Shown: positions 22,331-35,321 of the stretch, in pieces
How positions within the stretch are numbered: position 1 is the stretch's first letter
Layout of the letters: each line of letters starts with the position of its first letter
Assembly: GCA_022747635.1 (NCBI GenBank)
Contig: JAKTNV010000042.1
Coordinates: 1,252,501-1,316,500 of the forward strand
Length of the DNA: 64,000 bases
Direction of reading: 5' to 3'
Source of the DNA: Hetaerina americana
Taxonomy: Eukaryota; Arthropoda; Insecta; Odonata; Calopterygidae
Translations under genes and position numbers: made by a program
The notes under the pieces: generated by a model
The model's input: only the letters and a program-made list of their open reading frames with translations
The model's database searches: none
What the model was told of the DNA's origin: nothing

Positions 22331-23720
22331 GCCTTTCGGTGCCTCTCTCTCTTTCTTTTCGGCCTGTGGTCTGCACTCTTTTATTTGCGCTTAACGCGAC
22401 CCGGGGGAAGCGTCCTTCCCGTCTTCGACCCTCTTGCCCACCTCGTGCCCCCTCGTTCCTCAGCACGCAGTCATTGTTACTCCTACGACCCCCGGCATAG
22501 CACCCCTTTCCCTTTTACGCGCTCTAAGCTTCGCGATTCTTCCCGGCAACCCAAAGCGTCGAAGACGGACAAAGAGCTTGGACCCCTCCCCCCCCATCGA
22601 GTGGTCCCCATTCCCCCCTCCCCACACGATGCCCCCGAACGTCGCCATGGAGGAGGAGAGGCAGGCATTCTTCATCCTCCCTCTTTCCTCTCACCCGCCC
22701 TGTCATCCTGCACGTTTCTCTATTCTTCCCACCCCACCCCCACTCGACCCCCCCCCCGTCGTCCCCCGACACGCGCGCGGCCACGACCCCATCCGTCCAC
22801 CCCATCCTCCGTTCTCGCTTATCGCCCAGGTCTCCTTCCGCCGTCCCCGCTACCTTTTGTGTGTGATCCGAAGAGTGCTGCCCCCCCCCCCACCTCTCTC
22901 TTCCGCGCCTACTCTGCTCTGCACATAACTGTGCGGGGGTGGTCTTGGGGCGGAGTTTTTCACTGAAAGCGCTCGAAGAAATGGCAGAAAACTCTTTCTT
23001 GTCCTCATACAAGGGTTTGCAAATCCTTTCTCTCTCTTTCTCTCCCACTTCTGGGGACCATTCCCCATATTCTTTCGCCTCGCCCAAGGTCCCCGCTCGC
23101 CTCCAACGACCCTCATTCCAGTGCCATCCGAACCACTTCCCCCTCAATCCAGCTATCCCATGACTTAATCCACCATTCCTTTCGGTCGTGTTTTTTTATT
23201 CTACCAGCGGCCTTCTTCGCGAGGGAGTTCCGTGTCCTCCCTCTCTCGCCCTCCTCCTTCTCCTCCCCCTTCCTTTGCTCTCCCCAGCGTCGCCGCTCCC
23301 ATGCCATTCACCCGCAGCCTATACGATCTTTATTTTTTTCCGCCTCGAATCCCCTCCGCCCCATTTTCATTCTCTTTTGATCAAAACTTCTGCACTCACC
23401 CCTCCCGCCCCCGTTCACTCCGCGCCACTCTCCCTCCACCATTACCCCTCCCGTCCTTGCTTGTCTCGGGGGCCACCGGGGGTGGTAGTGCTGGTGCGTG
23501 ATTCGTACTCGAGCGGTGCATGAGGTAGACGCGATTCATTCATTTCTTTCCGTCCCTCCCACTTCCCTTTTGCGTGGAGATTTCAACGAATTCGACCGTG
23601 GGGGTGATTCACGGTCGTAAGTTACACGTTCTATCTACGTTCCCCACTCCCGTGTCCTTTCCCTCCCTCCCATTCCACCCAGCCCTCGCGACCCCTCGTT
23701 CCCTGGCGTTCTTTTTTTCT
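22331..23720. other. Pyrimidine-rich block
   Basis: C/T-rich on the + strand with homopolymeric C-runs near 22750 and 22880. It generates frames of up to about 220 codons on the + strand and 207 on the minus strand. Both are compositionally biased (Pro/Ser versus Gly/Arg/Glu) and overlap each other, so neither is called. Confidence 0.6.
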
Positions 23721-25040
23721 CCTTCATTTTACCACGGAAGAAGGCCATGACGTTGCGTGAGGTTTTTCTTATCCTCCAAAAGGAGTAATTAATGTTCCCA
23801 TAGCGATTATATCAATCGGTCTTAATTAAATTCAGGGCAGTGTAGCATTTATAAATTGGTTCTCATGTGAAGTTTGGATATTGTGTTTAGATTTATGTGT
23901 CGTAATACATTTTTTGAATCGTAAAATGTGTGTCAAGTCTTCTTTACCGCATTAGATTCATGTGTGAGCGGAATTTCACGGCTGATTTTCGCATTCGGGT
24001 GAATTTATTTTCATGTGGTGTCTTAATTTTCGTTTGAAGGCTATGTTTAATTTAGGGTGCTCGTTTCTTATTACTTTATTTCCGAATAATTAAGTTTGCA
24101 GACTTTGTTATCGTTTCGGAGTCTACTGATCATTAAAATCTTGACGGCCAAGTTATTTTTACTCTGAAGGGAGACAAGCGTCTTTTCCAACCTTTCCTAC
24201 CACATTCAGCGTGCACACGTGTGTGAGCCTATGAGTTTTCGCAAATTATTCATTCTTAAGTTAGTCACACCGTTACTGCATGCACTCCCTGTCTTAGATA
24301 TCGCATTAAAAGTAATGAAATGAAAGTTTTGTTTAAATCTTGATCCCTAAAGATCCTATGTTATCCTTTTAGCCTCCGACTTTAATTTCGTGTTACTTTT
24401 CAATAGTTACCTTAATAAAGCAACTTCCATATTCAGGACATAACCATGTTCAGTTCTAAATTTATATACTTCCATATTTTACCGACGCGACTCGTCTTGC
24501 CTTGCGTGATACGGCGTGCTTTTGGCAGTTAGCGGTGAGGAAAATTATATTACCTATTGTATATTATGACCAAAAATTATGTTCTGATTCCACGCCGAAT
24601 GGGAATTAGTATGATTCCTGCCTATTTAGCTTTTGGATTGTCCACCCTAAACTCATGAGAATTGTTTTCGTACCGAGTTGTCAAATGCGTCTGCGTAATA
24701 GTCAAAAGGCAATGTATTTAACTCCGTAAATGTGATTATTGTGTTTAAAAGCTTAGTGTTTACCTTGATAATGTGACGTTATACTCTTATTGTACATTTT
24801 ATGCTGCATCCAGATGGCAGGTCAGAGGGCGGATATTAAAATTTTGTTGAAAATTGATAATTAAACCGCAGAATTTACTTGAAAATATATAAGCCCCTCT
24901 CTCCACATTTCATTGCAGTGTCCAAATTTGCCGATGAAGATTTTTCATTTTAAATCCTTCCCCAATACTTTAATGCGAGAGGAAATCACTAATGTAACAA
25001 TCAAAGATATGCATGACTTAGCTCCATTAAAAAAAACACT
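23721..25040. other. AT-rich noncoding DNA
   Basis: No feature recognised. A string at about 24886-24918 combines TATATAAG with a pyrimidine tract ending in gcag. It could be read as a promoter or a splice acceptor, but nothing nearby supports either. Confidence 0.5.
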
Positions 25041-26140
25041 CCTTCATTAGTCTTATGACATTTAGACGGCGCCCGCTAGGCTTCCGTAACACATGCCCCG
25101 AGTCCCTCCCACTCCCTATCCCTTGCCTCCTTTGTTCCATATCGGGAGGCAGTTCTCTCTCCTACGTGGTCTTTTTGCCCCGAGCAACTTCCGTGAACTG
25201 CCGCGAGGGAAAGAGAAAAAAAATATTATCCACCCGTCGAACCCACGCTTGTCCGTTGCACGCTATTGGCAAAACATAAAGATCAAAAGTTTTTCGCGTT
25301 TTTCCCTTTTCCGTTCCCTGGCCTCCTTCCTGTGTCCCTCTCTCTCCTGCCCTTTCTCTTCCACACACCTCCCGCTCTCATCTCTCCCTCTCCCCCGTCT
25401 CCCGTCCCCCCGCCAGCTCCCGTCTCCTCGCCCGTGTCATCATCACCCCCACACGCATACTCCCGAGCACGCCCGTTAGCGAGCACATCGAGTGGGGAAG
25501 AGTTTTTCATCCCCCCCATTTCTTCTACCCCACTCCACCATCGGGTTCAACATGAACCCGTCCCCTCCCTCCATCTCTCTCTCTCCCCGAGAGACTTCTG
25601 GAGCGTGATCTCTCGCGCCGGCGAATGCTATTTCCTGTACGGGCGAGGACTCTCCCATCGCATCGCCCAGCTCACCCCCACCCCCTGCTATTTCTCACCC
25701 GTCGCTCTCGCGCCCCCACTCCTAGCCCCTCATTTCTATCCGCCCATTTTCGGGTCCCAGCGCCCACCCTCACGACCCGCCACCGCTGGCATATTATTTC
25801 CTCTCCAACCCCTCCCACCTTCCCCTTCGTCCGCGATTCCTACATCTCCCAGCCTCACGCTTCTCTCTCACCTCATATCCCTCTCGGCTCTCGCAATGAA
25901 GTGGCGTTCGGTTTTGGGTTTTTTCGGTGGAAATTTTGGGTTTTAAGAGGTGTGGGAATGGGGTCGGGAGTCGCCCTGCACCGAAGGGGATCGATGCAAA
26001 ATGGTGGGTTCCCTCCTGTCAAAGCGTCCACGATGCATCCCAGCTTTCTTTTTCCCTCTCTCTAGCGACGGTCTTCTCTTGTTTTCGTCGCGGGCGATGT
26101 GGAGGGGGAAGGGACGAACAGATTCCTCTTCGTGCATGGG
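25041..26140. other. Pyrimidine-rich block
   Basis: C/T-rich on the + strand at 25080-25880. The 226-codon frame at 25266-25946 is Pro/Ser/Leu-rich and low in complexity, and is rejected as a gene. Confidence 0.6.
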
Positions 26141-29100
26141 CATGTAGTAGAGTTCGTATTTTGGGGCATGTATTTCGCAAGAATGGGAGTACCTGTCTTC
26201 GATGGAGCTGTCGGGTTTATTCTGTTCCCTCCACTTTATATACGGTTTTTTGCGTTTATCAACTTGAGCGCTTGGAATTTTATATTAACGATTGCTATGC
26301 GTTATTTAGATGAATTATACTAGTTTCCACTGCCGATAAAAATCTGTTCACGAGTCAATTACGTCTTCCTTTCCATTAGTGAGGTTTTTCGCGTTTGCCA
26401 TTTTCTTAATTTTGTTCCGCTGCCGCCGTGTTTCAAAGACATACGTAATTGACGAGGGGATGCTAGTTTTCGGGATTTTGATAGAAAATTGGATATTTGG
26501 GACAGAGATGTTGACACTTTTGAGACTATTGCATAAATATGGCTCTAATTCCCCGTTGAATTGTATGCAAAGAGCCTACTTTGTTCCTTAAACTACGCAT
26601 ACAGACAATCGTATACACTGGAAGACCCTAGGTTTATTCTGCTCGTATGAAAATAGAGCCAAAGTCAAGCGTTGTATGGGCCGCTAGTTCTTCCTAATTT
26701 GATTCTACGTCCATTAGAATGTAATGGAAAAGTCTGCTTTAATCTTGTGGAAATGAGAAAGCAATGGTTGTTTATAAACCGTTCAACCGTTATTTAATGG
26801 TCGTCTCGAAGGAGTTGGCATCTCTTTTTAATATTCTCTTATAATTGTCTGCACATTTTGACAAACAAAGGTGACGTCAATATTTTGAATTGGTAATGTT
26901 TAAATGCATATAAAATCAAGGGCCGACTGACAGTAGGCAGGTGACAGTGGTATTTTATTGGAAAGGAATCGATCAATTTGTATTGTACTTGATGCATATC
27001 GCTCTCTACGGAGCGAATCATGCTGGCGAAAATAAATAGTGCCGAAGTACTGAATTTGTGTTATTTTTTTCCAGTTTACTTCCTATGCACAAGAATAAGA
27101 GAGTGTACATGTTGCAATTGTATGAAATTATTAGTATAACCAGAGTTAGATTAATTTGATGGAAAACATTATTACATGCTCGCTAATAGTCCTCTAGTCG
27201 AATGTCCATTTTTTAAACCTCACTACGTTAAATTTAATCAAAAAAATATCACTTAGTAGATTATCACATCCAGTGGAAATTAAGCATTTTTATGTGACAG
27301 ATTCCATGAGAAATTTTGTCATAAAATATAATTCTGTATCTCAGACGCGGGTTTAGAGGTATGAAAAAAATTACCAATGATATCTGTTTGAAAGGAAATA
27401 TGGTTCGTGTTTTACACCACCTGAAATCGTTACACGAAAGCCACTTTCTTATAATGAGATTTACTATTACGAATTTAAATAAATTCTATCTTGAGAAGTG
27501 CCCTTATTTTTTTCATTTTACATTGTTTACCAAGTGGAAGATTTGAAGGATCATTAAAAAATACACAGGCGGACCTCAGTGCAATATACGAATCCCTTAC
27601 CACTATGATGCGCAGCAGTGTTTAGAGCTGAATAAAGTAGTCCATCCGTCCGTAACTATTTGTGGTGATTTTATCGAGAGTTAAAAGTTGCCTATCAAAA
27701 ATGAGGGATAATTTTGTACGCCGCAATGAGGGGCTAAGTTCAAGCATTCGGTGTATTGCCGAGCTTAAAGGTATATGGGGTCAGCGCTGATCGAGGGTCT
27801 CTTTCGTGGTGGGCTGGACTCGGAAACTCCATTACCCGGCGTCTTAGTCAGCTCCTTGACCTTTGATAGCTTTCTAGACAGCTTAAGTCTAGTGATCAAT
27901 CCACATTCTCGCGGTGACTCGGCCACCTGCCCTCCCCCTTCCTTTCACCTCCTCTCAGCCCTTTCATCCTTTGGCCGCTCATCTAAGCCACTTCTATGGG
28001 GGCTCAGTCCCCAAAGACTATTCCTTATTGCTCTCTTTGTACTCCCTTTATCCTTTGGCCCCACCGACCGGCAACGCTCTCCCGCCCGACCGGTTTTCAT
28101 CGGGCGCTTTCATTCGGCGCTTAATGGATCCATTGATTGATTCATCCTCATCCGCCGTGGATTTAAGGAGGGAATCCCGTCAGTACATTCGCGCGCTGAT
28201 ATCTTTTTTAACGGACTGGAGATCCGAGGATTGGCCGCTTAAGGTGTTTTTATTTTAGGATAGAAGATGGCCGATTACTGAGGAAAATGATGAATTTGAA
28301 AGGATTAGGGTTTTTTTTATTCTCTATGTGTAGGCCGTTTATGTTTGGTGATTTTTCACATATATTTTGGTAGAACGTTGGAAGTTTAAAGGATTGATTA
28401 ATTAATTTATTGAGCTTAGCGCTATCAGAAAGCTTAATTAGGCGCGGATTTTAGCGGTGGTTTTGGGTCGGAATTTGTTGTGTATTATTCTTTACGGCAT
28501 ACTTAAGGTTTGATTTTTTTTCTAAATCCACTCGGAGCGAAAAGCATATGATTTCAATGGGAAAGAAAGAAATGAAACTGAAAAAAAAAAGGTTTCTGGA
28601 CTGATGATGCTATGATTCATAACGAAAAGAAGGGTTATTACTGTTTACCTCTTTAACGTCCTTGACTCCACCATTGTTGATGATTTATCATTGATTTCAT
28701 TATTGTCAAATGCATTCTCAAGGGAGCATATTGAGTGTGAAATCTGACTTGTTTGGAAAATGTATTGATGGAAATGATAGGTTCTAGTTAGTCCGGAGTC
28801 ACGACGAGTCACGACGTCCCCATTTTGATGACTTTGATGAACGCATGAAGTATACCCCAAAATATTTTGATGTTGATGACTACATCGTCAAATTCATAGT
28901 TCTTTGCTAGCCATCAGTAAATCCCAGAAGATCGCGATTAAAATCACTTTTCATGGTCGTTAACGACACAAAGCGACGTCACGCGTTGGCACCAAGAATC
29001 CATTCGGGTAGGGGAGCCATCCTGGAAACCTGAAAACTTTGTTGTGAGATACGTAAAAACCGCGCTGTGTGGAGAAATTAAGGCAATGCCTCCCAGAGAA

Positions 29101-30669
29101 ACGTCCCACACTCCAAGCTGCAATTTATCAGCAGTTTAGAAGTTCTCCCGGAATGGTTCCAGTCTTTTATGCAAAGTTAAATGTTAGCCGTGGGACCAAA
29201 GGGAAATTAAAACTTCTTCCCGTTCGTCTCCTTTCACGTTGATCTCAGGGTTTCATTGGGCCATCAGCATCGACGTCCTCGCGAGCACCACCGCCCACAC
29301 TGCCGAGAGCTGCAGTCCGCGCGCTCAACAACCCCCACCCACCATCCTCCCCACCCGATAGGTTTGAGTTAGTGGGCTGAGCTCTGCGGGGCAAAGTGGA
29401 GGTTTAATCGAAGAGTTTTGTGGGAGTCGAAAAGATATGTTCCCGCCGTCTGCTCGCCGCCTTGTGTTCGCAGAGGGAGACACTGAGGGGGGGCTCTGCA
29501 GGTTTCGTGGTCGGGGATCGCGCGGTTTTAAGAGCCCCTTTTCAGGGACCCGTTCTCCATCCTCTGTTGCCCCTCCCACCTCAATCCTCCTTTTGAACGG
29601 GCAAAACGGGTCCTCTGGCTTATATTCTGGCCCCTTTAGGAAGGTCATGGGATCCGAGAGTGCGGTGCACCCCAGATCGTGTGTTCGGGTCGGGGGATGG
29701 GTGAAGATAGGAAGGGCAGGGGTGAGATAGGTCTCTTCCCACCTCCCCCACTCTCGCCCTCCAACTCTCCTCTTCGATAATTTCACCCCGTGACCACGAA
29801 GCGAAGGAAATCCTGTTTTCCAACTTCCTCCCTCGGATTTACATCCATTTTATCGTTTCTTTAGAGTCCCTTCTTTTACGAGTGCCCTGGGATCCCTTTT
29901 TTTAGTTTGGCCGTGAGAAATTCGTTGCTTGCGTCACACTACCTGCGTCATTGCCGCACTTTTAATGGCCCGCCCCGAACTCAACGGACGTAATGATCCT
30001 TTGGTTGGATTTAAATGATCTTTAAACGTTGCACCTTTAGCTTTAGGGTTTTTTATTGCGCTCTTGAGATCTATGTGCCGATCGAGTAGCGTTTGAGGAG
30101 TGAAATTTCTTGCAGTTTTTTTTTAATCCGTCATTTGCGTATATTTGCACGTTATGCGTTTTCAAGTCTAGTAAATTATGTTGACGGTTTCATGCTGTAA
30201 TATTTCGTGTGGATGATATTTATTGATATGCAGATCACAGTAACATCAGCTTCATGCTTATACTGTCCTTTGATTTCTCTCTGAAAATTACGATTGATTT
30301 CCATGATATGGAAGACCGGCTAGTTTGGCTATTAATTGTTTCATAATTTGCATATTTTTGCATTTATTCTATTAAATACCTTCACGCCTCGTCCAAACCT
30401 CACCGTATCCTTCACTCTAGTTTATTATAGCTCAAAAGTGTAAATATTTAGATAATTTTGAATCATAAGCATGGTATCATCTGTAATAATTATTTCTAAC
30501 TTAAAGTGTGTTTTCTGTGTCCTTACATCACACTTTCATTGCTTCGTCAGTGGAATATTTTCAATTGTGAACTAAAACTCCCATTAATTGCAAAGACGTA
30601 GATGTTATTACATTGGTCTGTACATCATCATTTATTACCTATTTAAATATCATAACTCTTACAAGGTAA
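26141..30669. other. Long noncoding stretch with two GC-richer patches
   Basis: Mostly AT-rich, with GC-richer patches at about 27770-28260 and 29240-29800. No protein domain, RNA gene or dispersed repeat was recognised. Confidence 0.5.
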
Positions 30670-30805
30670 CATTTCAGAGTGTACAAATATTCGCCTTGAC
30701 CGGGAATATTTTTTAACTTTGAAAGTATTGCATTGTAATTCATATTTTGCAAATGACTCTGTTAAAAGTTAACGTAGCACTGTGGCAATTCCCGTAGTTA
30801 ATTGG
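30670..30805 (+). repeat. Family A SINE-like repeat, copy 3 (degraded)
   Basis: Shares atttcagagtg and a cgcct-to-ttgacc segment with copy 2, then attg-attgtaattcatattttgc (family: tacatattagcg), actctgttaaaagtt and ggcaattcccgtag (family: ggcatttcccgta). It is more diverged than copies 1 and 2. Confidence 0.6.
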
Positions 30806-33800
30806 AATTAAAACTCTTGTTTTTATTTTTTTCTCTCGTCGGTTATTATAAACTTCGTACACCAGAGGTAAATAGTCAAACAACTCATTTCCTTCAAAAA
30901 TAGTTTGTTTTCAGTTGCAATTCAAATATACAACGATAACGTATTTTTGCTTTGGCACTTAAATTGGAGGAAAATCTGTTTAAAAATAAAATTGGCCCAT
31001 ATTCGTCTTTTCCACCTCGTCATTCCTGGCATAGATATTCGCGTATGCCTCGATATACTTCCCGTCATGCTCTTTAAATCTGGCATTACTGTTTAAAATA
31101 CGTGAATACTTATTCGAAGCAGTGGATTAAATTTGGGCGTGGATTCCGCTTTGGCCTCCCTTTCCAATATGTTCAAGTATCCCCGTGTTCGATACTCCTT
31201 TTGGACGGCCACATATTGTCTCCACTGCGACATTTTGTTTTGCACGTCCACTCTACCGGAGAGAGGGAGAGAGAGAGAGGTGAGATGAAAAACAGTCTGC
31301 CCGGGAATGTTTCTATTTCCGGTCCGCAGCGAAGCGGCACAGTATTTTAGCCTTTCTCCACTTTTGTTACCCGGTGCGTTCTTCCCATCACCTTCCTAGC
31401 ATCCATCCCCTTGTCCTCGTTACTCTTCAGCAGGTGTTCTTTCTTCGCATCCTCGTATGGGTCAAAAACCTTCGTGGGCGATGGTGTCCTAATTTAGCGG
31501 CTTCTGTCCCCATGGCAATCCAAGCCCCACAAAAACGCTGAATTAGTTGGTAGCTCATTTGTTTTCAGTTAAAATTTCCATGAAAGTCCTACGTAAATGT
31601 GCAGTGTTGTTGGTTTCGGTTATATAGCTTGTAGTGAATATTATACTTGTTTATTTAATATCGGGAAAGCCCGACTACAAATTTGAGGCTTACTTCTTTA
31701 TGTTTTCAAAGACGAAAAATCGAGATTGTGTTCGCAGGACTCCTGAATAATTCACATGTGAACCTAAGTTGAGCTTAATTTCCCAAGCAAAGACTTTTGG
31801 TCTCCCCGGTATTCCCTTCTTTCATTTCCCCAGCGCCGGTTATTCCGTTCATAATCGGGGCGAACGTTGAATGATTTTCGCCCATTATGTTCTTCCCGAG
31901 ATTCCTCTAATAGACATTCTCGACGGGTATTTATTCCATTTTCATCATGTTTGCTGTTTAAGTCATCACCGGAATTGTCTTCGTTTTTTCATATTTAATT
32001 AAGGAAAGATCCTGCAAGATATTTGGGAAAAATCAGTTTCATGCAGGTGGTGTAGTTAGCATGTTTTTGGTAATAACTTTTTTCCATAAAAGATTATCCA
32101 CCCAAAACCTACATATGTCGGTAGATTACCAGATAATAATAGTGTGATGAACGTGTTGACTCCAATCGGATAGGCACGAATTGTTGACTCAATCATCTCG
32201 TCAAAATATGGACCTCATCTCATGGGAATGGTATTCGGTATCGCATCCAAAGAACCGGTATAGTTTCACCGCTTTTGATATATGCGCTTTAAAACGCATT
32301 TTTCTGCGGAGAGTTGAGAAAAGAACGAAAAGGTTATCGTGTGACCCTTTGGAATGGATCTTGAAAAAAAATGGCGATGCCCATTTCCTTCGCCCCGAGA
32401 CAGAAATAGACGTCTCAAGAGAGATGGGGGGCAGGGGGCGTTGATACCACCCACTGTGGCGCCGCCGTGCCCTCGCTGGGAACATGCGGGTTCACGTCGC
32501 CCCGTGCACCGGCGCTTCCCCAGCCAATCGCGCGTCTTCCCCTCGCCCCACCCCCCTTTTAAGTTTTTGCGACCGTTTCAATATCCACCCGACCCGACGT
32601 GGATTTATAGTTCATTGTTACACTAGCTGCCGAGACACTCATTTTTCCCTCTTTCCTAGGGGAGAGGAGGAATAGGGAGCGGGCAACGTTACTCTTTTTT
32701 CCCGTGCGGCCCCATTGAATGTCGAGGGAAGTGGAGGGATTGTGTGCGTTGCGAAGGGGGGGGGGCTGAGGGGAATTCCCGTCCCCATACCCCCGCCACA
32801 TCACCTCCCTCCAGCCATGCATATCCCAACCTCTTTCTGCCGCTCCTTTTCCTACCTCCGCTGCCTCCCCTGACTCCGTCCCCTCCCCTTCCCCAACCAT
32901 TCCATCTCCATCCCTCCTAACCATCCCTATATAAATGCATGAACCTATCCTTCACTCCTCTCGCCTCTTCCACCTCTCCTTCCTCCCCAATTTATGCTCC
33001 TCGAGTCCTCTTCTCTCCCCCGCCCCACCTACATCCTTCCCCACATCTTTCCACCACGCTCGATACCTATTGCCTTTTTAAACCAGTCCCCCCTCTCTGC
33101 CCGTACGGTTTCTCCTTGTAACTGCACCGCAGTAAATGGCTTTCGGATCAATTTTTATTCCTTCCCTTCACGCGCAAATCTAGTCTGGCTCTTTTAGATG
33201 AGTTTATGCGCGAAGGTCTACCCAGGTACGACTGTCTACCGCCGTCCCGAAATCAGTTGCTTTCGTTTGCTGCCAACTACCGTCCTCTCCTAGCTCCAGC
33301 TTCCGAAGTGCTCGGAAGTGTAGTTCAGTGGGCTGTTTGCGCGTCCAGATTTTCATCCCGCCATTGTGTCTCATTTCAGTTTTTGTGTTCGCTGCTGGTA
33401 TAGAATGGTATCTCTTAGCAAAACACTTCTGCTTGTTGCTCCTCGCCTGTGTGGTGTAGCATTTTTATTTACATATCAACGACTTTGTCTGAGCCAAATT
33501 CTCGTATTCCACAGAGGCATGATTCGTTGCCGTCGCTTGGGGTTAATTTTTATAATATTACAGTTTCGCAGCGAGAAAGTAAATTTTTCTCACGGTGTGG
33601 TATTCTTGAGAATTTATTTTATTATAAACGACGTGCGAACTATGTAATGAACCCAAGGAGATTTGTAAAGTAGCAACAAATGAAATACGTCAAGAGGTTA
33701 TCGCTGATACAGTTAAATGCCATTGCAATGAAACTTTGGATGCGTGCGTTTAAGTTCTGTTTATGAACTAAAATTTTAGAACGATGTAGGAACTTCCTGA

Positions 33801-34006
33801 ATCGAATTATCTTCGCTGTTTTATTTTATTCAGGCTAACAACCCTGTCGTTAATGTTTAGGGAGCTTCGAATGGAAGAAGTTACAAATATATTTTATGTA
33901 ATCTTTTGCAAGATGAATGTGAACTTGTGTTCCAAATCTTACCATTTATTATAACTATAGCTCCTTTTGAGTTATTAATAATTTCTTCTGAATCAACTTC
34001 GTTGGA
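30806..34006. other. Noncoding DNA with GC-rich centre
   Basis: AT-rich flanks around a GC-rich, partly pyrimidine-rich part at 32350-33120. A (GA)n-like stretch lies at about 31259-31281. TATATAAA at 32928-32935 is followed 26 bases later by tcactc, a weak TATA-plus-initiator arrangement with no gene behind it. No gene is called. Confidence 0.5.
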
Positions 34007-34008
34007 TA

Positions 34009-34035
34009 CTACCTTGATCAAAAATTTCCCGGAAT
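34009..34035 (+). repeat. Mariner left terminal inverted repeat
   Basis: Pairs with 35322-35348, with one mismatch at position 17 of 27. It lies immediately after TA at 34007-34008. Confidence 0.93.
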
Positions 34036-34069
34036 TTATTCATCTAAATTTCCCGGAATTTATACAAGT

Positions 34070-35143
34070 TTATTCATCTAAATCTATATTGTCCCCTTCA
34101 AAGTAATCCCCATCGACTGCAACACACTTATGCCAGCGCTTGATCCAATCCTCGAAACATTTTTTATATTCGGTTTTCGGTATGTCCATCAGTGCTTCCT
34201 GCGATTTTTCCATTACTTCCTCTCGGCTGCTAAAACGCGTTCCCCGTAATGGTTTTTTAACTCGATTGAACAGAAAGAAGTCACAGGGAGCCAAATCAGG
34301 TGAATTCGGTGGCTGTTGGATGGTATTTGTTGCATTTTTCGTCAAAAAATTACGAATAATGATAGCACTGTGCGACGGTGCGTTATCATGGTACAAAATC
34401 CACGAGTTTTCTGCCCACATTTCTGGTCTCTTTCGGCGAATCGCTTCACGAAAACGTCTCATAACGCCCAAATAATACTCTTTGTTTACTGTCTGGCCTT
34501 CTGGCAAAAATTCATGATGCACTACACCGTTGTAATCCATGAAAACCGTCAGCATTGCCTTCTTTTTTGACTGAAAACGACGTGGTTTTTTTGGTCTCGG
34601 CTCATTTGGTGAACGCCATTCACTTGCCTGATGTCTGGATTGCGTGTCGTACTCATAAACCCACGTCTCGTCTCCAGTAATGATCCTTTTGATGAATGTG
34701 GGATCGGATTCAGCCTCGCAAATCATGTCTTTTGCGACGTCAACACGGTCTCTTTTTTGCATGAAATTGAGGTCTTTTGGCACCAACTTTGCTGCTACAC
34801 GACGGAAACCCAAATCATTAACCACAATGTCTTGGGCGGATCCATAGGCAATGTTCAAGTCCTCCGCTATTTCTCTGATGGTTAATTTGCGGTTATTGAC
34901 CAACATTTCTTTTACTTTATCAATTTTTTCACCGACTTTCGATGTCGATGGTCTGCCACTGCGTTCATCATCTTCGATTGACTCACGACCACTTCTGAAC
35001 CGCTCGTGCCACTGGTAAACGACCGTTTTTTTTAGAGAATCGTTGCCGAAACACTTTTCCAACATTTCCAACGTCCGTGCGCCACTAAATCCGTTTTTTA
35101 CGCAAAATTTAATACAAGTTCGTTGTTGCAAATTTAAATCCAT
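34070..35143 (-). CDS. Mariner transposase, D,D34D, 357 aa
   Basis: Transposase that would bind the element's ends, cut both strands and insert at TA. I chose the ATG at 35141-35143 because it gives 357 residues, close to the roughly 345-350 usual for the family. An in-frame ATG upstream at 35212 would add 23 atypical residues. The N-terminal half is helix-turn-helix DNA-binding sequence, including the block from about residue 36 ending DERSGRPSTS at about 68 and a second helix-turn-helix around 84-110. The linker VPKDLNFMQKR (121-131) stands where many mariners have WVPHEL. Catalytic residues are D158 (TGDETWVYEYD), D253 (HDNAPSH) and D288 (SPDLAPCDFF), with 34 residues between the last two. 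The stop is TAA at 34070-34072, preceded by FEGDNIDLDE. No lesion is visible. Confidence 0.93.
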   Translation of the reverse strand: MDLNLQQRTCIKFCVKNGFSGARTLEMLEKCFGNDSLKKTVVYQWHERFRSGRESIEDDERSGRPSTSKVGEKIDKVKEMLVNNRKLTIREIAEDLNIAYGSAQDIVVNDLGFRRVAAKLVPKDLNFMQKRDRVDVAKDMICEAESDPTFIKRIITGDETWVYEYDTQSRHQASEWRSPNEPRPKKPRRFQSKKKAMLTVFMDYNGVVHHEFLPEGQTVNKEYYLGVMRRFREAIRRKRPEMWAENSWILYHDNAPSHSAIIIRNFLTKNATNTIQQPPNSPDLAPCDFFLFNRVKKPLRGTRFSSREEVMEKSQEALMDIPKTEYKKCFEDWIKRWHKCVAVDGDYFEGDNIDLDE

Positions 35144-35321
35144 TTCTGCAATTGTAAAAAATCGCCAACACACACAGAGATAGATGTACTCTTGGCTACG
35201 TAACTTTTGCAAATGTCAAGTTATGACACTAAGATTTAAAGAGAATATCAACAACAGATGTACCAATTTAACAAAAAAAACAGAACTCAAATCGGAACGA
35301 TGGGAGCGCCACACGGTGGTT

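Noticed and set aside
22304..22966. 220-codon Pro/Ser-rich frame
   Set aside because: Lies in a pyrimidine-rich block and is overlapped by equally long frames on the opposite strand. Low complexity, no domain.
24886..24918. TATA-initiator or splice acceptor string
   Set aside because: Short, and the sequence after it carries no recognisable exon.
25266..25946. 226-codon Pro/Ser-rich frame
   Set aside because: Same reason: the composition alone explains it.
32928..32960. TATATAAA followed by an initiator-like string
   Set aside because: Spacing is slightly short and the following frame is low-complexity.
34140..34885. Plus-strand frames over the mariner
   Set aside because: Antisense shadows of the transposase; the same frames recur at 63284-63921 because the element is repeated.
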